Positions 51,501 through 59,883 of a stretch of DNA of 64,000 nt are shown piece after piece. The notes under the pieces are model-generated. The model did not search any database, had not been told where the DNA came from, and saw only the letters and a program-made list of their open reading frames with translations. Source of the DNA: Gemmatimonadaceae bacterium (lineage in GTDB: Bacteria > Gemmatimonadota > Gemmatimonadetes > Gemmatimonadales > Gemmatimonadaceae); contig DASXKV010000022.1 of the NCBI GenBank assembly GCA_036496605.1, positions 1 to 64,000 on the forward strand, read 5' to 3'. Position numbers and translations under genes: made by a program. Position 1 is the first letter of the stretch, and every line of letters starts with the position of its first letter.

Positions 51501-51658
51501 GATCCTAGCGACATCCCTCCGAGGAAGATCACGAGGACGATGATCTGCGCATACGCGCTGTGGCCGACAAGGAGGCTGAGGTAGCGGCTCCAGATCGACT
51601 CGTAGATGAGTCCCGCGGCGCCAGAAATGACGAAAACGAGAGTGAGGAGCGCGAGCAC
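48578..51658 (-). CDS. Transporter-like membrane domain fused to spermidine synthase-like domain
   Basis: 1026 residues. Residues 1-470 are about 14 membrane helices of MFS-like type (LVFVISGAAGLIYESIWSRY, YFANSFGAAGGVLLAGFVLL). Residues 540-790 are a SAM-binding polyamine-synthase fold: VAVIGQGSGMTSHLLLG, TIEIEPEMI, DDAKSYFA and DLILSEPSNPWVSGVSGLFT. The tail is helical. Such fusions are frequent in environmental bacteria, and activity is unproven. The nucleotide loop reads GQGSGM, close to the normal GGGDG but changed, so catalysis may be altered. It starts at GTG 51658, next to the GA/CT repeat region. Confidence 0.87.
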   Translation of the reverse strand: MLALLTLVFVISGAAGLIYESIWSRYLSLLVGHSAYAQIIVLVIFLGGMSLGSLLVGQRSERLRHPLLWYAGIEAGIGLIGLAFNYVYVDISNVAYDSIFPALAGGWSLVAVKWLLAGLMILPQSILLGTTFPLMSAGAIRLLRERAGRVLGLLYFANSFGAAGGVLLAGFVLLDRVGLPGTLITAAILNFIAAGVVALGARLMASAPAEEAAAVTPVLPNGHAIPASPTPVALLLAVSFGTAVASFIYEIAWIRMLSLVLGSATHSFELMLSAFILGLALGAFWIRGRADRAASPLSLLGVVQCIMGMLAIATLPLYVASFSWVATLLDTFKQSNAGYRGFLVARYAICLLVMLPATFCAGITLPLITKMLMDDGGRVRGERAIGAVYGVNTLGSIAGVLIAGLILMPVLGLKLLLITGALVDIALGLALLLVVARAGEGDMTRPSTRLRPPSTSRLMGVTVLLAGFVALNIIVVDFDPMRLTSGVYRYAVLPKKGEYTVPFYRDGRTATVSIRRMQSGFITLSTNGKPDASMDEFWKNPSRSGPPRPLADDIATQVLLPIVTLAHHPNAREVAVIGQGSGMTSHLLLGSPNVRHLATIEIEPEMIKASRFFFPANRRVFEDPRAHFVLDDAKSYFAASGRRFDLILSEPSNPWVSGVSGLFTTEFYRRVRTHLADGGVFGQWLHLYELDDRLATQVLAALDQNFASYEIFFTSNADILIVASNDHVLPAPDWRVVDFPGLSDDLRRAIPLTPEALEATRLAGRQLLHPYLSTQVTPNSDYFPALDLGAERTRYLKDNADGVSGLGESRFDIAAALSGRKRAFGTTTLSVLPEITHVDELAHGARLRLLLAAGRLANTNVRRDDDDAKARVRLDQLTRQIVGSAPPADWRVWAEDMRESERLVHGGTAGAVDESFYSALRAYATRANAPAPARAAIDFLHGLASWNFEEASRAGQTLIDARLRDSVDWLPISLVRNGVVVARIQLGDFEGARAAFKAYSRNVDEDPFTARVLAAYLLDQERRRGE

Positions 51659-51686
51659 GGCGTAGGGCGTTGGGCGTGGAACGTAC

Positions 51687-51893
51687 AGGGTAGAGGGCGG
51701 AGGGTCGCGGGCGGAGGGTAGAGGGTATTGGGTAGAGGGCGGAGGGTGGAGGATAGAGCGTATTCCGTGAAGTTCTGGGTGGTGAGGGCTCCCGTTTTGA
51801 CCCCTCCACGCTCTCCTCAGCGACCCTCCACCCGCTGCCCTCTACCCTCTACTCTCCGCCCTCTACCCTCTACCCCTCTACCCTCTACCCTCT
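51687..51893. repeat. GA-rich and CT-rich inverted microsatellite arms
   Basis: The plus strand is built of TAGAGGG/CGGAGGG heptad-like units from about 51687 to 51759 and of complementary CCCTCTA units from about 51800 to 51893. The arms are imperfect inverted repeats of roughly 70-90 bases around a 40-base centre. The strand asymmetry favours G-quadruplex, triplex or long-hairpin forms. It lies between the start of 51658 (-) and the TetR operator. Confidence 0.75.
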
Positions 51894-51927
51894 ACGCATA
51901 CGCTGAAACCTGGACAATGATTGGGCC

Positions 51928-51978
51928 GATATATCCGCAGATATATCGTACTGTCGACAGATATATCTGCGGCATATC
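51928..51978. promoter_or_regulatory. TetR operator: nested GATATATC palindromes
   Basis: CCGCAGATATAT (51935-51946) and ATATATCTGCGG (51961-51972) are perfect 12-bp inverted arms; the centre holds the perfect palindrome CTGTCGACAG (51951-51960). GATATATC occurs on its own at 51928 and again within the arms. It lies about 75-120 bases before the TetR start, the usual place for an autoregulated operator of a TetR-controlled efflux operon. Confidence 0.7.
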
Positions 51979-52048
51979 ACAAACGTCGGCGAATTGAAAG
52001 CAAGTAACTACTTGCATTCACCTGAATCCCCATCTAGAATCCGCCGCC

Positions 52049-52687
52049 ATGGATACTCGTGAACGAATCCTCCAAGCGGCAGCGCGTGTCTACGCGCAGC
52101 ACGGATTTCGCGGCGCGACCACCCGCCTGATTGCCATAGAAGCCGGCGTCAATGAAGTCAGCTTGTTCCGTACCTTCGGATCCAAGGCGTCGCTGTTCGA
52201 GGCGATGATGCAGTCGCATGCGTCTTCGTTGCCCGCCCCGACGCTCCCTGAGAATCCCGGGGACCCACAGACCGAGATCACGCCGTGGTGTGCCGCGGTT
52301 CTCGCACACATGCGGCAGTGGCGCTCGATCATCCGGAAGTCCTTCGGCGAGCTCGAGGAGCGACCCGAGGCCGCAATCGTGATGTGCGAAGGCCCCAACT
52401 GTGCCGCCGTCGCGCTCACCACCTACGTGGAGCGCCTGCAGGCAGCAGGATTCGCGGATGACACCGCGGACGTAGCAACCGCCGTTTCCATGTTCATGTC
52501 GTCGATGTTCGGGGATGCGATCGGCCGTGACGTCTTGCCGCCGCAGGCGTTCCCGCAGCCGGAGGAAGAGGCGCCGGCGAAGTACGTCAGCGTGTTCCTG
52601 CGCGCCGTCGGTGCGTTAGGCGCGGGCGATGCCGTCCCGCTCAGGACCGCGTACGACGCGAGCGGCCGTCGGGCGGCATCGCAGTAA
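52049..52687 (+). CDS. TetR-family repressor of the third RND operon
   Basis: 212 residues. N-terminal helix-turn-helix, about residues 5-50 (RILQAAARVYAQHGFRGATT, RLIAIEAGVNEVSLFRTFGS), with KASLFEAMM leading into the ligand domain (60-200), which is diverse as usual. It precedes tolC/adaptor/RND genes by 35 bases on the same strand, so it probably represses itself and the pump and releases DNA on binding a pump substrate. The ATG at 52049 starts MDTRERILQA, standard for the family. An octamer copy lies at 52614. Confidence 0.9.
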   Translation: MDTRERILQAAARVYAQHGFRGATTRLIAIEAGVNEVSLFRTFGSKASLFEAMMQSHASSLPAPTLPENPGDPQTEITPWCAAVLAHMRQWRSIIRKSFGELEERPEAAIVMCEGPNCAAVALTTYVERLQAAGFADDTADVATAVSMFMSSMFGDAIGRDVLPPQAFPQPEEEAPAKYVSVFLRAVGALGAGDAVPLRTAYDASGRRAASQ

Positions 52688-52722
52688 GCCGCCAAACAAT
52701 CACCATCATCACCGTAGGGATC

Positions 52723-54468
52723 ATGTCTCGGACCCACAGCCGAGGTGTCACCATCGCCGCCGTCAGCACGCTCGTTGCGCTCACGGTTCAGGCCCCGCGA
52801 CCCCTTGGAGCACAGCAGGACACCGTTCGTCAAGCACCAGCGGTCGCGGGGCGCCGCCTCTCGCTCCAGGATGCACTCAAGGCGGCCGAAGCGCAGAGCG
52901 AGGCGGTCCAGATCGCACGCGCCGGCCTAACGAGGGCGGAGGGCCAGCGCTACCAGGCGCGGAGTCAGTACATGCCGCAGGTCAGCGCGGTCGCGATCTA
53001 TCAGCGAACGCTCAACTCGCAGTTCCAGGGCGTCAGCTTCGGCGCGCCGGCCGATACGTCGACCACGCCACGACCGCAGGCGCTCTGCGCGCCGTCGATT
53101 GCCGCCAACGCGAAGCCGGCGGATATCCAGGCCGCGCTGGCGCAGGCGAGTACGTGTCAGGCGGCGTCGGGTGGCTTCAACTTTCAGAGCGTGGGCTTCG
53201 GCGCGCCGAACCAGTACACGGCTGGTCTGAACTTCTCACAGAACGTCTACACCGGCGGACGCGTGTCCGGTCAGTACCAGGCGGCGAAGTCCGGACGCAA
53301 CTCGGCCGCCATCGAGGTTGCGGCGCAGCGAGCGCAGCTCGCGCTCGATGTGACGCAGGCGTACTACGACGCCGCGCTCGCCGATCGGCTCGTGTCCATT
53401 CAGGAGTCTGCGCTCTCCCAAACGGAGGAGATCCTCCGGCAGACGCGCGTCGCGAAGCAAGTCGGCAATCAAGCCGAGTTCGACCTGCTGCGCGCCCAAG
53501 TCACGCGGGACAACCAGGTTCCCGTCGTGCTCCAGGCGCGGAACACGCGCGAGGTCGCGTATTACCGGCTTAAGCAGTTGCTCAACTTACCGATGGACGG
53601 TGCCTTGGCACTCACGACTCAGCTCGACGACTCGACGGCGACGTCGAGCACCGTGCTCGCGGCCGTGAACGCTGGCAGCTCGCGCGCGATCTCACCCGCG
53701 GCGGCGACCGTCGCGTCGATGGTCGTCGATACGAACGTCAGCAGTCGCGCGCCCGTCCGGGAGCTGGAGGAGAACGTTCGTGCGCAGGAGGGACTGCTCA
53801 AAGCAGCGCATGGCGAGCGTTTGCCCTTCGTGCAGATCACGTCCGGATACCAGCGACTGTACTTCCCGACGAATCTGGTCCTGCAACTCAACAATGCGCG
53901 CATCAACTGGACGGTCGGCATCACGGCATCGTTGCCGATCTTTGACGGAGGCAAGATCAAGGGCGATGAGCTGATTGCTCAGGCGAACCTTGACCAGGCG
54001 CGCGCGCAACTGCAGCAGACGCGCGAGGTCGCGGCGCTCGATGGACGTGTCGCACTCAGCGCACTGCAGCAGGCCGAAGCAACGTGGCAAGCGAGTGCGG
54101 GAACGGCCCAGCAGGCCGAACGCGCGTACAACATCGATCAGATCCGATATCGCGAGGGGATCTCGACGCAGACGGATCTTTCGCAGTCGCGAATTCTGCT
54201 CGAACAGGCGCAGGCGAATCGAGCGCAAGCCGCTCGTGACCTGGCGGTGGCGCGAGTGAAGATCGCGCTCTTGAGGGACCTCCCGCTCCAGGCAGCAGGA
54301 GCAGGCGCGCAGGCGCAGTCGCAGTCACAAACGCAATCGGGCAGTGCGGTGAACGGTTCGGCGCCAGGAGCGCAGAGCGGTGGCGCAACACAGCAAACGC
54401 CCACACGAACGCAGACACAAGCCGCCGCGAGCGCGAGCGGAGTTTCCGGGGGAGGTATCACGCCATGA
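52723..54468 (+). CDS. TolC-family outer-membrane channel (third RND operon)
   Basis: 581 residues, signal peptide ending PRPLGAQQ. Two TolC repeats: LSLQDALKAAEAQSEAVQIA, YEAALADRLVSIQESAL-like first half, and DGGKIKGDELIAQANLDQAR with YREGISTQTDLSQSRILLEQ in the second. The last 70 residues are a low-complexity Gln/Ser/Thr/Ala tail (QSQSQTQSGSAVNGS, TRTQTQAAASASG) absent from standard TolC proteins. The tail is probably disordered in the periplasm. The start follows GTAGGGATC. It overlaps the adaptor gene by 4 bases. Confidence 0.9.
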   Translation: MSRTHSRGVTIAAVSTLVALTVQAPRPLGAQQDTVRQAPAVAGRRLSLQDALKAAEAQSEAVQIARAGLTRAEGQRYQARSQYMPQVSAVAIYQRTLNSQFQGVSFGAPADTSTTPRPQALCAPSIAANAKPADIQAALAQASTCQAASGGFNFQSVGFGAPNQYTAGLNFSQNVYTGGRVSGQYQAAKSGRNSAAIEVAAQRAQLALDVTQAYYDAALADRLVSIQESALSQTEEILRQTRVAKQVGNQAEFDLLRAQVTRDNQVPVVLQARNTREVAYYRLKQLLNLPMDGALALTTQLDDSTATSSTVLAAVNAGSSRAISPAAATVASMVVDTNVSSRAPVRELEENVRAQEGLLKAAHGERLPFVQITSGYQRLYFPTNLVLQLNNARINWTVGITASLPIFDGGKIKGDELIAQANLDQARAQLQQTREVAALDGRVALSALQQAEATWQASAGTAQQAERAYNIDQIRYREGISTQTDLSQSRILLEQAQANRAQAARDLAVARVKIALLRDLPLQAAGAGAQAQSQSQTQSGSAVNGSAPGAQSGGATQQTPTRTQTQAAASASGVSGGGITP

Positions 54469-55601
54469 GTACGATACGGCAGGCGAGACGGGGGGCACGC
54501 GGAATCATTGGTTTGACGCTGCTGGCGGCAACGACCATCGGCGCGGCCGCATGTCGCCGCGGCGATGCGAACGCGGAGCCGGCAACGACCGAGTCCGTGG
54601 TCATTGGCCCCGAGAACATCGTGATTGTCTCGGAGCAGGATATTCGAACGGGGCCGGCGTTGTCCGGTTCGCTCGCTCCCGAGCGCGAAGCGACCGTGCG
54701 ATCGGAGCTGTCGGCGCCGGTCGTCGAGACGATGATCGATCAGGGTCAGCACGTCAACGCGGGACAGCTCCTCATGCGTCTGGACGACACTGCGATTCGC
54801 GATCAAGCGACATCGGCGCGGTCGGCGGTGACAACGGCGCAGGCGAATCTGACCGTTGCCCAGCACGAGCAGAGTCGCAACGAAGCGCTCTTGAAGGCAG
54901 GCGCGATCGCCGAGCGCGCGGTAGAGCAGTCGCGGGCGCAGGTGACTGCCGCGCAGGCGCAATTGGCGACGGCGCAGGCGCAGCAGGCGTCGGCGGAAAA
55001 GATGTTATCGAACACGCGCATCACCGCACCCTTTACGGGCATCGTGAGCGCGAGGTCGGTGAACGCGGGTGACGTCGTGTCATCGGGGACGGCTCTCGTG
55101 ACGGTGGTCGATCCATCGACGATGCGACTCGAAGCGTCGGTCCCTGCCGAGGCGTTAGGCGCGATTCGCCTCGGCGCGCCAGTTGATTTTTCAGTGACGG
55201 GCTACCCCAACCGTCATTTCACCGGTCGCGTGACGCGGATCAACCCAATCGCAGATCCGGCGACGCGACAGGTGCGCATCATCGCTTCGCTGCCGAACAC
55301 CGGTGGGACGCTCGTCGGTGGCCTCTTTGCCGAGGGGCGCGTGTCGAGCGAGTCTCATCGCGCGGCGGTCGTGCCGCAGAGCGCGGTGGACGAACGCGGA
55401 CTGCGGCCGAGTGTCGTTAGGCTGAAGAGCGGCCGGACGGAAAAGACGGAAGTCTCCCTGGGCCTTCGCGACGCCGCGACGGAGACGGTTGAGATCACGC
55501 AGGGCCTCTCGGCGGGTGACACGGTGTTGTTAGGCGCCGCGCGCGGCATCAGCGTGGGAACGCCGGTTCGTGTCTCGACGCCGAATGACGTGAAGAAATG
55601 A
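54465..55601 (+). CDS. RND adaptor lipoprotein (third system)
   Basis: 378 residues, lipobox GAAAC (TIGAAACRRGD) near residue 30. Domains: SGSLAPEREATVRSELSAPV and DQGQHVNAGQLLMRLDD (lipoyl half 1), helical hairpin with QHEQSRNEALLKAGAIAERA, TRITAPFTGIVSARSVNAGD (lipoyl half 2), beta-barrel, membrane-proximal end with AVVPQSAVDERG. Typical AcrA/MexA-like length and order. It overlaps the channel gene upstream by 4 bases; the pump gene begins 66 bases after its stop. Three octamer-like sites (55153, 55415, and a variant at 55528) fall in it. Confidence 0.91.
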   Translation: MSTIRQARRGARGIIGLTLLAATTIGAAACRRGDANAEPATTESVVIGPENIVIVSEQDIRTGPALSGSLAPEREATVRSELSAPVVETMIDQGQHVNAGQLLMRLDDTAIRDQATSARSAVTTAQANLTVAQHEQSRNEALLKAGAIAERAVEQSRAQVTAAQAQLATAQAQQASAEKMLSNTRITAPFTGIVSARSVNAGDVVSSGTALVTVVDPSTMRLEASVPAEALGAIRLGAPVDFSVTGYPNRHFTGRVTRINPIADPATRQVRIIASLPNTGGTLVGGLFAEGRVSSESHRAAVVPQSAVDERGLRPSVVRLKSGRTEKTEVSLGLRDAATETVEITQGLSAGDTVLLGAARGISVGTPVRVSTPNDVKK

Positions 55602-55667
55602 TGATGGCTGTTGGCGGCAATCGACTACCAGCCACCAGTCACGGACAATAGACCAAACGCTAAGGCC

Positions 55668-58600
55668 ATGTTCATCTCAGATTTCGCCATCAAGCGCCCA
55701 CTGATCACCGTGGTGTCGATGCTCGCGCTGGTGGTCTTCGGCATCTTCGCGCTGCTCAAGCTGAAGACCGACGAGTTTCCGGACGTCGCGCCGCCGTTCG
55801 TGTCAGTGGGGATCGTGTATCCCGGCGCCTCGCCGGACATCGTCGAGAAGCAAGTCCTCGATCCCGTCGAGGAACAGATCCAGGCCATCTCCGGCGTGAA
55901 GCAGGTGATGGGCAAGGCGTACGACGGTTATGCGCTGATCCTCGTCGAGTTCCTGTTTGAAAAAGATCTTAACGAGGCAACGCAGGATATCAGAGACGGG
56001 ATCTCGACCATTCGATCCGATCTTCCCATTGAAATGAAGGAACCGATCATCAAGAAGGAAAATGATACGGACCGGCCCATCGTCTCGCTCGCCCTCTCGT
56101 CGACGACATTGTCGCCGGCGGAGATGACGAGGCTGGTCGATCCCGGCATTACGCGCGAGCTGCGCTCGCTGCCGGGCGTCGCCGACGTGCTGGTATTCGG
56201 AAAGCAGGAGCGCGAGCTCACGGTCGAGCTCAAGCCGCAAGCCTTACAAGCCGTCGGTGTGAGCGTCGGGCAAGTTGTGCAGGCGTTGGAGCTGCAGAAC
56301 CTGGCGTCACCGGTCGGCCACGTCACGGGCTCGCTCGACGAGCGCTCGATCCGACTCAAGGGACGGCTCGAGAATCCCGAGGAGTTCACGCATCTCGTGG
56401 TCGCCGAACGAAACGGCCAGCTCATTCGTCTTGGCCAGGTCGCGGAGATCAAAGACGGCACGATCGAGCCGCGCACGCTCGGGCTCTATGAGAGCCGTGA
56501 AGCGGTCGGCATCGACGTCAAGAAGTCGAAGGGCTACAGCACGACCGATGTTGCCAGTCGATTGATCACGCGCGTGGACGAGATCAAGAAGCGACTGCCG
56601 CCGGGCACGACGATCGAGGTCGTCAAGAACTCCGGCGTTCGCGTCGACCACGCCGTTCACAACGTTCAGGAAGCGCTGATCGAGGGCGCCATCCTCACGG
56701 TGCTCGTCGTATTCCTGTTCCTGAACTCGTGGCGCTCGACGGTGATCACTGGGCTCGCGTTGCCGGTGTCCGTTCTTGCCTCCTTCATCGCCGTCTGGGT
56801 GCTCGGGTTCAAGCTCGAGACGATGTCGCTCCTCGGACTCTCGCTCGCGATCGGTATTCTGATCGACGACGCCATCGTCGTCCGCGAGAACATCGTTAGG
56901 CACGTGGAGATGGGGAAGGATCACTACACGGCGTCTCGCGAGGGCACCGACGAGATCGGTCTCGCCGTGGCGGCGACGACCTTCTCGATTCTCGCTGTAT
57001 TCGTGCCCATCGGCTTCATGCCCGGTATCGGCGGACAGTGGTTCAAGCCATTTGCATTGACGATCGCGTGCTCGGTGCTCGTGTCGCTGTTCGTGTCGTT
57101 CTCACTCGATCCGATGCTCTCGGCATACTGGGCGGATCCGCATCGACCGGAGCACGAGAAGTGGTGGATCACGAAGCAGCTCGATCGCTTCAATCACTGG
57201 TTCAATCGGCAGGCGCAGAACTACAGGACGATCATTGCATGGGCGCTGGATCATCGTGCGGCGATGATCACGATCGCCAGCGGCGCGTTCTTCTCGGCCT
57301 TCGTACTGCCGTCCAAGGGTCTCACGGGACTCGCGGGGGCCATCGCCGGCGTCGCGATCGTCGCGTATGCCTTCAGCAAAGAAGGCCTGGAGTGGTGGGG
57401 ACGCACCCTGATGGCGCTCGGCGGAGTCTTCGCCGGTGTCGTGCTCGTGAGCGTTGCCAATCCGGTTCGGACCGTTGGCGTTGGATTCTTCCCCGAGGAT
57501 GACCGCGCCGAGATGACGATTGCGCTTGAGACACCGCCAGGCTCGAACCTCGAGTACACGCGGCTCAAGGCAGAGGAGGCCGCGCGGGTTGCGCGATCGC
57601 ACAAGGAAGTTCTCTACACGTATACGACGTTAGGCAACGGCGCGACCGGCACCGTCGACGAGGGGAACATCTACGTTCGTCTCGTGCCGAAGGACAAACG
57701 CTCCATCAGTGCCGAACAGTTCGCCAACGTTCTACGCGCCGAAACGAAGCGCGTCGCAGGCGTGACGCTGTCCGTGTTCACGAGCGACTTCGGTGGTGGA
57801 CGCAAGCAGTTGCAGATGCAGCTTCGCGGCAACGACCTCGTCGCGTTGAACCAGGCGGCGGAGATGGTGCGCGAGGAGGTGCGAAGGGTTCCGGGCGCCG
57901 TCGACATCGGCCTCTCGACCAAGGGACAGAAACCCGAGCTCAACGTCGAATTGAATCGCGGCGTCGCTGGCAGCATGGGCATCACCGTCGGCGAAGTCGC
58001 GCAGGCGTTGCGCCCTGCGTTCGCGGGCCTCAAGTCTGGCGATTGGGTGGACCCGAGCGGTGAGACGCGCGACGTGGAAGTTCGACTCTCGCCCGAGTCA
58101 CGTCGGCGAGCGTCCGACCTCGCGGCGCTGCCACTCGTCGTCGCCGGACCGAATGGGCTGCCGAGTACTCTGCCACTCGGCCAGGTGGCGACGATTCGCG
58201 AGAGCACGGGTCCCGCGATCATCGACCACCTCGATCGCGAGCTTGTCGTTACCGTCGAGGCAAACACGTCGGGCCGCGCGTCGGGCGACGTATCCGCCGA
58301 TATCGAATCGCGCATCAAGAAGCTGACCTTGCCGCCCGGCGTGCGCTACACGTTGGGCGGTGAGTCGAAGGATCAGAACGAGGTGTTCGGGCAGATCTTC
58401 TTTGCGCTCGGCGTCGCGTTGATGTTGATGTACCTGATCCTCGTCGTGCAGTTCGGATCGTTCCTCGACCCGGTCGCGATCATGATCTCGCTGCCGCTCT
58501 CGTTGATCGGTGTGATGGTGTCCCTGGCGATCACCGGCAACACCATCAACATCATGACCCTCATCGGGGTGATGATGCTCATGGGAATCGTGGCGAAGAA

Positions 58601-58955
58601 CGCGATTCTGCTGATCGATTTCGCGAAGTGGGCGCGTGAAAAGGACGGCAAACCCCTTCGTGAGGCGCTCATCGAGGCGGGCGCGATCCGGTTGCGTCCG
58701 ATTCTCATGACGACGTTCGCGCTGATCGCCGGCATGATTCCCGTGGCACTCGGTCGTGGCGAGGGCGCGCAGTTCCGCGCTCCGCTCGGAATCGCGGTTA
58801 TCGGCGGCGTGATCACGTCGACGTTTCTGACGCTGCTCGTGATTCCGACGGGCTACGAGATCCTCGACGAGTGGCGTCGGGCATTTGCCCGGTTGACTGG
58901 GTATCGGCCGCGTCAGATGACGGCAGAGCACCCGGTGCCGGCGATGGGAGACTGA
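55668..58955 (+). CDS. RND efflux pump with extra membrane segments (third system)
   Basis: 1095 residues from ATG 55668 (MFISDFAIKRP, the family start; an open frame begins at 55611 without homology). Porter domain with YPGASPDIVEKQVLDPVEEQ, proton relay GILIDDAIVVRENIVRHVEM near residue 397, and C-terminal GIVAKNAILLIDFAKWAREK. It is about 55 residues longer than AcrB. The surplus lies where TM7 should be (about residues 545-610): FSAFVLPSKGLTGLAGAIAG, VAIVAYAFS and TLMALGGVFAGVVLVSVANP give two or three hydrophobic stretches instead of one. Two extra helices would keep the topology. Close to the HAE1 drug pumps otherwise. Confidence 0.92.
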   Translation: MFISDFAIKRPLITVVSMLALVVFGIFALLKLKTDEFPDVAPPFVSVGIVYPGASPDIVEKQVLDPVEEQIQAISGVKQVMGKAYDGYALILVEFLFEKDLNEATQDIRDGISTIRSDLPIEMKEPIIKKENDTDRPIVSLALSSTTLSPAEMTRLVDPGITRELRSLPGVADVLVFGKQERELTVELKPQALQAVGVSVGQVVQALELQNLASPVGHVTGSLDERSIRLKGRLENPEEFTHLVVAERNGQLIRLGQVAEIKDGTIEPRTLGLYESREAVGIDVKKSKGYSTTDVASRLITRVDEIKKRLPPGTTIEVVKNSGVRVDHAVHNVQEALIEGAILTVLVVFLFLNSWRSTVITGLALPVSVLASFIAVWVLGFKLETMSLLGLSLAIGILIDDAIVVRENIVRHVEMGKDHYTASREGTDEIGLAVAATTFSILAVFVPIGFMPGIGGQWFKPFALTIACSVLVSLFVSFSLDPMLSAYWADPHRPEHEKWWITKQLDRFNHWFNRQAQNYRTIIAWALDHRAAMITIASGAFFSAFVLPSKGLTGLAGAIAGVAIVAYAFSKEGLEWWGRTLMALGGVFAGVVLVSVANPVRTVGVGFFPEDDRAEMTIALETPPGSNLEYTRLKAEEAARVARSHKEVLYTYTTLGNGATGTVDEGNIYVRLVPKDKRSISAEQFANVLRAETKRVAGVTLSVFTSDFGGGRKQLQMQLRGNDLVALNQAAEMVREEVRRVPGAVDIGLSTKGQKPELNVELNRGVAGSMGITVGEVAQALRPAFAGLKSGDWVDPSGETRDVEVRLSPESRRRASDLAALPLVVAGPNGLPSTLPLGQVATIRESTGPAIIDHLDRELVVTVEANTSGRASGDVSADIESRIKKLTLPPGVRYTLGGESKDQNEVFGQIFFALGVALMLMYLILVVQFGSFLDPVAIMISLPLSLIGVMVSLAITGNTINIMTLIGVMMLMGIVAKNAILLIDFAKWAREKDGKPLREALIEAGAIRLRPILMTTFALIAGMIPVALGRGEGAQFRAPLGIAVIGGVITSTFLTLLVIPTGYEILDEWRRAFARLTGYRPRQMTAEHPVPAMGD

Positions 58956-59007
58956 TGGCTGCGCGCCGGCCCCTGTACGCGTCAGGCGCGAAAGTGTACG
59001 CTTTGGG

Positions 59008-59883
59008 ATGCTCGTGTATCTCAATGGCCAATACGGTCCCGCGGGTGAGGCGACGGTCTCGGCGCTCGATCGCGGATTCATCTTCGGCGACGGCGTTTAC
59101 GAAGTGTGGCGGGTGGTGCGCGGCCAACTGTTCGAGGCGGCGCGCCATCAGGCCCGTCTGGAGCGAGGGTTACGCGAGTTGCGGATCGCGCGTCCCGCAG
59201 ACGGATCGCTAGAGCGCATCACGGCGATCGCCGCACGGCTGTTGAAGGAGAACAGACTCACCGACGGGGACGCGACTCTGTACGTCGAGATCACCAGAGG
59301 GACGGCACCACGAACGCACTACTTCCCCCCGGCCGCCACGGCGCCGACGCTGCTCGTGACGGCGAACACGTTCACGCCGAGCGACGCGCGGTTCACGGGG
59401 ACGCGCGTCATCACTCAACCGGACGTGCGGTGGCTACGGTGCGACCTCAAGACCGTCCAGCTCCTGCCTAACGTCTTGGCTCGTCAGGTGGCAACGGAGG
59501 CTGGCGCGAGCGAGGCGATCTTCGTGCGAGACGGAAACATCACCGAAGGAACGCACACAACCGTATTTGCCGTCGTCGACGGTGTGCTCCGGACGCATCC
59601 GGCGAGTCATCTCGTGCTGCCCGGTGTGACTCGCGACGTCGTGATCGAGCTCGCGCCTGACGCTGGGATCCGAGTGGACGAAAAGCCGATCGGCGTCGAG
59701 GAGCTTTCGCGTGCGACTGAACTGTTCCTCACCGGCACGACGACCGATGTAACGCCAGTCATCTCCGTAGACGGCCGACCGATTGGGGACGGGTCGCCGG
59801 GACCGATTGCGCGTGCCTTGCTCGAACGATTGCTGGAGCGGATGGGCATGCGCGCCGCGGCGTTCGCGACGTCACGGGATTGA
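59008..59883 (+). CDS. Class IV aminotransferase, D-amino-acid transaminase-like
   Basis: 291 residues. Class IV signatures: LDRGFIFGDGVYEVWRVVRG at the N-terminus, PLP lysine about residue 148 in CDLKTVQLLPNVLARQ, SEAIFVRDGNITEGTHTTVF (phosphate-binding loop), and LFLTGTTTDVTPVISVDG at the C-terminus. CDLKTVQLLPN matches D-amino acid transaminases (DIKSLNLLPN-like) better than branched-chain enzymes. It would interconvert D-Ala, D-Glu and their keto acids, supplying wall precursors. The ATG at 59008 begins 52 bases after the pump gene; the next gene overlaps its stop. Confidence 0.88.
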   Translation: MLVYLNGQYGPAGEATVSALDRGFIFGDGVYEVWRVVRGQLFEAARHQARLERGLRELRIARPADGSLERITAIAARLLKENRLTDGDATLYVEITRGTAPRTHYFPPAATAPTLLVTANTFTPSDARFTGTRVITQPDVRWLRCDLKTVQLLPNVLARQVATEAGASEAIFVRDGNITEGTHTTVFAVVDGVLRTHPASHLVLPGVTRDVVIELAPDAGIRVDEKPIGVEELSRATELFLTGTTTDVTPVISVDGRPIGDGSPGPIARALLERLLERMGMRAAAFATSRD

